DNA of 64,000 bases from assembly GCF_963676685.1 (NCBI RefSeq), contig NC_092349.1:79558604-79622603 (forward strand). The letters run 5' to 3'. Shown piece after piece: positions 58,046-64,000 of this stretch (positions are counted from its first letter, which is position 1; each line of letters starts with the position of its first letter). A program made the position numbers and the translations under genes. The notes under the pieces are model-generated. The model did no database searches and was not told the origin of the DNA. It saw only the letters and a list, made by a program, of their open reading frames with translations. Source of the DNA: Mytilus edulis (Eukaryota > Mollusca > Bivalvia > Mytilida > Mytilidae).

Positions 58046-58175
58046 TGTTATGATATTGTAATTATTATGTTTATTTATGTTGGCCTAATTTGTGTTGTAT
58101 GGCCTTATAGTTGTTTACCAAATAATCTTATAACTGTGCAGTTTAGGAATGATTGGAACTTTCTAGAATGATCCT

Positions 58176-58182
58176 TATAAAA
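58176..58182 (+). promoter_or_regulatory. TATA box of the LTR
   Basis: TATAAAA in ATCCTTATAAAAGATGCG, about 130 bases into the LTR. The same box is in the 3' LTR at about 63,725. Sets the likely U3/R boundary near 58,205-58,215. Confidence 0.55.
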
Positions 58183-58552
58183 GATGCGTAATTTAAACTT
58201 CTACGTTATTCCAGAAACTTCCGTTGTAACTTTCCAGGATTTTCCACAATGTTCCATTATAGAGTGTTCTAGAATTTTCCATGACAACACTATATATACA
58301 GACACTAAAGTTAAACTCTTACTCTTGGACTTAGACTTAGACATCGATAGACATTAGTATTCACCGCATTTGGATTGACACAAACATTCTACAAACAACA
58401 TCACACTGGATTGTGACCGTAGTAGTGAATGTAATATTCAGATTGGATTCCGAAAGATATCCGGATACAGATAAAGATAAAAGATTGGACTCATATTTTG
58501 ACAGTTAAGTTGACAGTAATATTTGTGTAATACTTCTTGTAAACTTTTGTAT

Positions 58553-58558
58553 AATAAA
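58553..58558 (+). promoter_or_regulatory. Polyadenylation signal of the LTR
   Basis: AATAAA followed by a T/G-rich stretch (GATTTGTGTCTTTTGTTGG). It lies 75 bases before the LTR end, which would place the R/U5 border just downstream. Confidence 0.5.
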
Positions 58559-58634
58559 TCTTGTTAATTTTTATAACTGATTTGTGTCTTTTGTTGGCTA
58601 CAATTTAAAGGCGATTTCTGGCCGTAACAGATAT

Positions 58635-58652
58635 TGGGGGCTCGTCCGGGAG
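58635..58652 (+). promoter_or_regulatory. Primer binding site, tRNA-Pro-like
   Basis: TGGGGGCTCGTCCGGGAG, five bases after the LTR end. Known: TGGGGGCTCGTCCGGGAT is the tRNA-Pro primer site of murine-leukaemia-type retroviruses, so 17 of 18 bases match. Confidence 0.8.
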
Positions 58653-58719
58653 ACTGAATTATCTTATTCAAAATTTGTTTAGTAATTTTTATTATAACTA
58701 GCCAACAAAATTCTACAAA

Positions 58720-59818
58720 ATGGCATTTGATGCCGGTAAATTTTTGAAAACGCCAGACCTGGAGAGTTTTGATAATTTAAAGAAAGGGGAATTAGTGTTG
58801 CTTGCTAAACATTTGAAATTAGATTTTAAAGTATCTATGAGAAAACAAATTATAAAAAATTTGGTAATAGACAAATTAGTTGACGCAGAAGTTTTAGGTG
58901 AAGAGGCTCTTGAGCTTAAGGTTGAAAATATTGACGCCTTTAAATTAAAACAGCTAGAATTAGAACATGAACTGAAATTAAAAGAACTGGAGATAAGAAA
59001 AGAAGATGAACTTAAATTAAAACAAGATGAACTTAAATTAAAACAAGATGAACTTAAATTAAAACAAGATGAACTTAAATTAAAACAGGCAGAACTGGAA
59101 ATGAAGGAAAGGTTGGAAATGGAAAAAATAAAAGAAAAAGAAGATGAATTTAAGTTAAAACAGGCAGAACTTGAAATGAGGGAAAGACTAGAGATGGAGA
59201 AACTAAAACTTGAAATGGTCAAAGAAGAAAGCAACACTAAAGTCCAGCCGAAATCAGAATATTTTGATGCAGCAAAAAATATACGTTTGGTTCCCAGATT
59301 TTGTGAAAAAACAGTCGATAAATATTTTCCACAGTTTGAGAAAATTGCTCATAACTTGAATTGGCCAAAGCCATATTGGACTACAATGCTACAAAGTGTT
59401 TTTGAGGGTAAGGCCGCTGAAATATACTCCACACTTCCATCAGAAAAAAGTTCCGATTATGACACGGTGAAACAGGAAGTTTTGAAAGCTTATGAGCTAG
59501 TACCAGAAGCATATAGACAGAAATTAAGATCTTATAAAAAGGTTTGATTCGCAAACCTATGTGGAATTTGCTCGGGAAAAAGAAGATCTATTTGATAAAT
59601 GGCTTACTTCAAAGAAAACAGATAACAATTTTGATAACCTAAGACAATTGATGTTATTAGAAGAGTTCAAACAATGTGTTCATTTAGACTTAAAAACACA
59701 TTTAGACGACAAAACTGTTAGGACGATACATGATGCAGCTGTAATTTCAGATAATTATACCCTTTCACATAAAAGAAGTTTCAAGGGTCAAAATGTTAAT
59801 AATTCAAGTGGAAATTAA
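58720..59818 (+). CDS. gag: Gag: coiled coil plus SCAN-like capsid (one frame break)
   Basis: ATG at 58720 with AAAATGG context. First frame 58720-59547, second 59548-59818 one frame over; the break is at the A5 run 59536-59540. Seen: N-terminal LKKGELVLLAKHLKLDF (a short SAP-like helix pair); a Lys/Glu/Leu-rich coiled coil at residues 85-175 with four identical 7-residue units DELKLKQ; a capsid part with YWTTMLQSVFEGKAAEIY and AYELVPEAYRQKLRSY, then VEFAREKEDLFDKWL. Known: the vertebrate SCAN domain is thought to derive from the capsid of GmrI-like elements, and this segment fits. It packages the element RNA. Because of the break it may not be made as one protein. Confidence 0.85.
59005..59088 (+). 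repeat. Four 21-bp units inside gag
   Basis: GATGAACTTAAATTAAAACA plus one base, four times in exact register, encoding DELKLKQ each. Extends the coiled coil; copy number is probably variable between element copies. Confidence 0.95.
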
Positions 59819-61739
59819 AAAAAATCACAGCACTGAGCGTACTGAAAGTAAGCCTGTTGCACAGAATAAGAGTCAGTCCAGTTTTAATATGTCTAGTCCA
59901 AAATTTGATACTTTTGAGAAGAAGTCACTGATTTGTGCTTATTGTAAGAAGAATGGTCACCTGATGGCTGATTGTTTTAGACTCCAGAAGAAGAATGAAC
60001 GAGATAATAAGCCGAAGTCCAGTGCGTGTACGACACCTTATATTACCAGTACGTTGGAATGTCCTGCGAGTCAGACTTTTAAGTCCAGTTTTTGTGATTA
60101 CATGGAGGAATATAAACCCTTTATGTCTGATGGGTTTATTTCTATTGTTGATGATACCACTCTTCAGCCTATTAAGATTTTACGGGACACTGGAGCTTCT
60201 CAGTCTTTATTGTTAGAAGGTGTGTTGCCTTTGTCCGAGAAGACTTCTGTTGGTGCCTCCGTTTTGTTACAAGGTGTAGAGTTGGGTTGTATAGATGTTC
60301 CTCTCCATCGTATTTATCTGAAGTCAGATTTAATAACTGGACCAGTTGTTGTAGGTGTTCGTCCTAATCTCCCTGTTGAGGGTGTTACCTTATTGCTAGG
60401 AAATGATCTAGCTAGGAACAAAGTGGTTGCTGAACCAATTGTTACCAGTGAGCCGGTGGTGGATGTTAAATCACCTGAAGATGATGCTGAATTATATCCA
60501 GCTTGTGTTGTTACTAGGGCGATGGCTAGAAAACAACAAGATGAGAATTTGCAAACAGACAAGTTTGATTACATGGACCTTTCTGACACTTTCATAGCTG
60601 ACATTGAAGGTCCTGGTAACTCAGAAAAGGCAATTATTAAACCACCTAGTGTTAACAAAAATGTTATTATGCCATGGCCAGATGTAAACAGCCATTCATT
60701 AGACCGAAAGAATTTATCTGAAGAACAACATAAAGACCCTGAGGTTCTTCAGCTCAGCCAGAGAGCTCAACCACAGGAGGAAGCAGACAAAGTGGCCGAA
60801 TGCTATTACCATCAGGACGGCATTTTAATGAGGAAGTGGAGGCCTCCTGATGCTACCCAAGAGGAGGAATGGAGAGTGGTGTACCAAGTGGTGGTGCCTA
60901 AAGTTTATAGACAAGAAATTATTGGTCTTGCCCATGACACCCCCTTGGCTGGACACTTAGGTATAAGGAAGACTTGCCTTAAGATCTTGCAGCATTTTTA
61001 CTGGCCTAAACTTAGAAATGATGTTGCAGAATACTGCAAATCATGTCATACATGCCAGGTTGTTGGTAAACCTAACCAGAAAATACCACCAGCACCACTT
61101 CTGCCTATTCCAGCCTTTGACGAACCTTTCAGCAGAGTTCTAATTGACTGTGTTGGACCTTTACCAAAGACCAAGACTGGAAATGCATATTTATTGACAA
61201 TCATGTGTACATCTACCCGCTTTCCTGAAGCTATTCCGCTCAGAAATATCAAGACACCTACTATCGTCAAAGCTTTGATCAAATTTTTCACATTAGTAGG
61301 ACTTCCTAAGTCTATACAGTCCGACCAGAAATCAAATTTCATGTCAGGTTTATTCCAGCAAGTCGTGTACCAGTTAGGGATTGCTCAGTATAGATCAAGT
61401 GCGTACCATCCAGAATCTCAAGGTGCCTTAGAACGTTTTCATCAAACATTGAAGAACATGATTAGAACTTTTTGTCTTCAATTTGACAGAGACTGGGATG
61501 ATGGAGTTCACTTTCTACTTTTTGCAGTCCGAGAGGCTGTTCAAGAATCCCTTGGATTTAGTCCCTTTGAGTTGGTATTTGGCCATACTGTAAGGGGACC
61601 GTTAAAATTGATTAAGGAAAAGTGGCTTACTGAACATACTGACTTGAATCTTTTAGACTATGTATCTAGATTTAAAGAAAAATTGTATACTGCTTGTAAA
61701 ATTGCTCAGAAAAACTTAAAAATGTACAGAACAAGATGA
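59793..61739 (+). CDS. pol: Zinc knuckle, protease and integrase part of pol
   Basis: Linked to gag by a break at the A8 run 59817-59824. Local residue numbers: zinc knuckle CAYCKKNGHLMADC at 48-61 (C-x2-C-x4-H-x4-C); protease ILRDTGASQSLL with catalytic Asp near 132; integrase zinc finger H381-x4-H then CKSCHTC; catalytic core D452, D511, E547, i.e. D-x58-D-x35-E, the textbook spacing. The frame ends TGA at 61737-61739, overlapping an ATG by ATGA; the integrase C-terminus goes on in another frame. It releases mature proteins and inserts the cDNA. Intact catalytic residues. Confidence 0.9.
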   Translation: MLIIQVEIKKNHSTERTESKPVAQNKSQSSFNMSSPKFDTFEKKSLICAYCKKNGHLMADCFRLQKKNERDNKPKSSACTTPYITSTLECPASQTFKSSFCDYMEEYKPFMSDGFISIVDDTTLQPIKILRDTGASQSLLLEGVLPLSEKTSVGASVLLQGVELGCIDVPLHRIYLKSDLITGPVVVGVRPNLPVEGVTLLLGNDLARNKVVAEPIVTSEPVVDVKSPEDDAELYPACVVTRAMARKQQDENLQTDKFDYMDLSDTFIADIEGPGNSEKAIIKPPSVNKNVIMPWPDVNSHSLDRKNLSEEQHKDPEVLQLSQRAQPQEEADKVAECYYHQDGILMRKWRPPDATQEEEWRVVYQVVVPKVYRQEIIGLAHDTPLAGHLGIRKTCLKILQHFYWPKLRNDVAEYCKSCHTCQVVGKPNQKIPPAPLLPIPAFDEPFSRVLIDCVGPLPKTKTGNAYLLTIMCTSTRFPEAIPLRNIKTPTIVKALIKFFTLVGLPKSIQSDQKSNFMSGLFQQVVYQLGIAQYRSSAYHPESQGALERFHQTLKNMIRTFCLQFDRDWDDGVHFLLFAVREAVQESLGFSPFELVFGHTVRGPLKLIKEKWLTEHTDLNLLDYVSRFKEKLYTACKIAQKNLKMYRTR

Positions 61740-63510
61740 AAATATGGTATGATAAAGATGCCAGGGACAGAGTTTTTGAGCCTGGTGATATGGTACTTGT
61801 ATTTCTGCCTGTCCCTGGACATCCTTTACAGGCTAAATATTGTGGTCCTTATACAAAAGAGAGTAAAATTAATGATTTGAATTATATTGTAAAAACTCCA
61901 GTTCGGCGCAAACAAAATAGAGTGTGTAATATTAATATGTTAAAACCATATTTTGAGCGTACTAATGTACTATGTGATAGTAAACCAGTTGCCACTTTAG
62001 GCATGGTTAAATTTGAGAACAATCATGACAAACCAGATGTAATTGAACCAACTTTTAGTTGTAAAACTATGGAAGAGACAGTTAGATTGAAAAATTCAGA
62101 AATTTTGTCAAATTTAGATTCAAAACTTGCACATCTGTCTTTTGATCGTAGAGAAGAAATAAAAACTTTGGTATTTTCTTTTAAAAATCTTTTTCCAGAT
62201 GTGCCAAACAAAACCACTGCTGTTTGTCATGATGTTGATGTAGGAGATGCTTCTCCAATTAAGCAACATCCTTACAGGCTCAATCCACTCAAACTTGAAG
62301 TTATGAGAAAAGAAATTAAATATATGCTTGACAATGACATTATTGAGCCGAGTAACAGTGAATGGAGCTCTCCTTGTCTCCTTGTGCCAAAACCAGATAA
62401 AACTTTTCGTTTCGTGACTGATTTCAGAAAAGTAAATTCAGTCTCAAAATCTGATTCCTATCCGATTCCAAGGATAGACGATTGTATTGACAATATTGGT
62501 CAAGCAAAATTTGTGAGCAAATTTGATTTATTGAAAGGTTATTGGCAAGTTCCATTAAACAGAGAGCTCGTGAAATATCAGCTTTTGTTACACCAGATGG
62601 CTTATTTCAATATACTGTAATGCCATTTGGCATGAAAAGTGCTCCAGCTACATTTCAAAGAATGATCAATAATGTTATAAAAGATTTAGACTGTTGTTAT
62701 GCTTATATTGATGATCTTATTGTATGTAGTGATAGCTGGGAACAGCATTTAACACATTTATATGATACTTTTGATAGATTGTCAAAATCAAATTTGACTG
62801 TTAATCTTGGTAAAAGTGAATTTTGTCAGGCCACTGTTGATTATTTAGGGCATACAGTTGGCCAAGGTCAAGTAAAACCTATTATGGCTAAAGTGGAAGC
62901 TATTTCCAAATTCCCACCTCCTACAAATAGAAAACAACTTATGAGATATTTAGGCATGATAGGATTTTACAGGAAATTCTGTTCAAATTTTGCTACTGTT
63001 GTTCAACCATTGACTCATCTTTTACGAAAAGATTCTAAATGTATCTGGAGTGAAAATTGTCAAAAAGCTTTTGAAAATAGCAAATCAGTTTTAATTAATA
63101 GTCCAGTTCTGATTACTCCAGACTTTGAAAAACAATTTAAACTTGCCGTTGATGCAAGCGATGTAGGAATAGGAGCTGTTTTATATCAAGAGACAGATGA
63201 TAATGTTGAAAAACCTATATCATATTTTTCTAAGAAATTAGATAAACATCAGAAAAATTATTCAACTATTGAAAAAGAGTGTTTTGCAATGTTGTCAGCA
63301 CTTCAACATTTTGATGTATATTTGAATCCCACTGTATATCCTATTCTTGTTTATACTGATCATAATCCTCTCACCTTCATGCATAAAATGAGAAACAAGA
63401 ATCAGAGGTTGACTAGGTGGAGTTTATTGTTACAGGAATATGATGTAATTGTAAAACATATTAAGGGTAAAGATAATGTAATAGCTGATGCTTTATCTAG
63501 AGCTTATTAA
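61736..63510 (+). CDS. pol: Integrase C-terminus, reverse transcriptase and RNase H part of pol (one frame break)
   Basis: First frame 61736-62620, second about 62548-63510, with the break near the A3 run at 62557-62559. Seen: integrase tail WYDKDARDRVFEPGDMVLVF and a GPY-type module (KYCGPYTKES); then reverse transcriptase: KQHPYRLNPLKLEVMRKEI, WSSPCLLVPKPDKTFRFVTD, KFDLLKGYWQVPL, TPDGLFQYTVMPFGMKSAPA, YIDD at 62704-62715, LGKSEFCQATVDYLGH; then RNase H: LAVDASDVGIGAVLYQ, STIEKECFAMLSAL, VYTDHNPL, DNVIADALSR. All catalytic acids are present. No chromodomain. The frame stops 85 bases before the 3' LTR, so RNase H is the last domain. Confidence 0.92.
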
Positions 63511-63583
63511 ATCACTTTGTATATATTATGTATTTTTGTTCATATTATTCGTGATAAGTTTTTGTTACACTAAAACTTCTTTT

Positions 63584-63594
63584 AAGGGGGGAGG
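63584..63594 (+). promoter_or_regulatory. Polypurine tract
   Basis: AAGGGGGGAGG directly before TGTTATG of the 3' LTR; primes plus-strand synthesis. Confidence 0.85.
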
Positions 63595-64000
63595 TGTTAT
63601 GATATTGTAATTATTATGTTTATTTATGTTGGCCTAATTTGTGTTGTATGGCCTGATAGTTGGTTACCAAATAATCTTATAACTGTGCAGTTTAGGAATG
63701 ATTGGAACTTTCTAGAATGATCCTTATAAAAGATGCGTAATTTAAACTTCTACGTTATTCCAGAAACTTCCGTTGTAACTTTCCAGGATTTTCCACAATG
63801 TTCCATTATAGAGTGTTCTAGAATTTTCCATGACAACACTATATATACAGACACTAAAGTTAAACTCTTACTCTTGGACTTAGACTTAGACATCGATAGA
63901 CATTAGTATTCACCGCATTTGGATTGACACAAACATTCTACAAACAACATCACACTGGATTGTGACCGTAGTAGTGAATGTAATATTCAGATTGGATTCC
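63595..64000 (+). repeat. 3' long terminal repeat, first 406 of about 584 bp
   Basis: Colinear with 58046-58451 without gaps; two substitutions near the 5' end (CTGATAG for CTTATAG, TGGTTACC for TGTTTACC). The rest and the target duplication lie beyond the window. Confidence 0.93.

Larger units (their letters stand above)
58046..58629 (+). repeat. 5' long terminal repeat, 584 bp
   Basis: Begins TGTTATGATATTG and ends CTGGCCGTAACA, so TGTTA...TAACA are inverted ends with the usual TG...CA. Over the 406 bp available in the 3' copy there are only 2 differences (near 58,107 and 58,115) and no indels. Confidence 0.92.
58046..64000 (+). mobile_element. GmrI-like Ty3/gypsy LTR retrotransposon (3' LTR cut by window end)
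   Basis: Order seen: 5' LTR, tRNA-Pro-like primer site, Gag with coiled coil, zinc knuckle, aspartic protease, integrase with GPY/F-type C-terminus, reverse transcriptase, RNase H, polypurine tract, 3' LTR. Integrase before reverse transcriptase is the copia-like order, but the protein motifs are gypsy-like. Known: that combination defines the GmrI-like lineage of Ty3/gypsy elements. Steamer-type bivalve elements have the normal gypsy order, so this is a different clade. Four frame breaks split the coding region into five frames. Inserted into copy C of the 1-kb block. No env-like frame between RNase H and the 3' LTR. Confidence 0.9.

Noticed and set aside
58713..59237. Ser-rich frame on the minus strand of gag
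   Set aside because: Antisense shadow of the Lys/Leu-rich coiled coil.
63511..63583. An envelope or other frame after RNase H
   Set aside because: Only about 70 bases separate the stop from the polypurine tract, with no usable frame.
58046..64000. Steamer-type element
   Set aside because: Steamer and relatives place integrase after RNase H; here it comes first.
1..64000. CRISPR array, operon, rRNA or phage-like module
   Set aside because: Tandem repeats here have no unique spacers of constant length, and gene structure is clearly eukaryotic with introns.

Overview
The window reads as nuclear DNA of a bivalve mollusc, most likely a mussel close to Mytilus. It is AT-rich. Its two host genes are cut into small exons by long introns with GT-AG borders (one GC-AG). 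It is packed with dispersed repeat families that I associate, from memory, with mussel genomes. The species is an inference; no search was run. Nothing looks prokaryotic.

Layout. 1-6.1 kb: repeats only (degenerate short-unit arrays, a perfect 41-bp hairpin, an 854-bp tandem duplication, a dispersed element with an internal duplication). 6.7-32.4 kb: one + strand gene, rebuilt here as 23 exons that join in a single frame (2,862 nt, 953 aa). It encodes a secreted right-handed parallel beta-helix protein resembling bacterial GH141-type glycoside hydrolases. Its C-terminus carries three copies of a four-cysteine module (C-x6-CP...C-x10-CG). The introns hold a tRNA-type SINE, foldbacks, minisatellites, a decayed reverse-transcriptase element (22.9-25.4 kb) and a 349-bp tandem array (29.3-30.8 kb). 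32.5-41.3 kb: repeats, no convincing gene. 41.3-45.2 kb: a second + strand gene, 6 exons, 277 aa: signal peptide, immunoglobulin-like ectodomain, one membrane span and a short basic tail. 45.2-58.0 kb: repeats and decayed retroelement pieces, including a roughly 1-kb block present three times, and a short minus-strand open frame of unknown origin.

58,046 to the window end: a recent LTR retrotransposon. The 5' LTR is 584 bp (TGTTA...TAACA), followed by a tRNA-Pro-like primer site, a coiled-coil Gag with a SCAN-like capsid end, zinc knuckle, aspartic protease, integrase, then reverse transcriptase and RNase H, a polypurine tract and the first 406 bp of the 3' LTR. The integrase lies before the reverse transcriptase, the order of the GmrI-like Ty3/gypsy lineage. 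The LTRs differ at 2 of 406 positions, yet the coding region has four frame breaks. The element sits inside the third copy of the 1-kb block.

Most interesting: (1) the new-looking four-cysteine module joined to a bacterial-type beta-helix enzyme, with a possible alternative C-terminus; (2) the GmrI-like element with its SCAN-like Gag; (3) the link between the decayed reverse-transcriptase element and several otherwise anonymous dispersed repeats.
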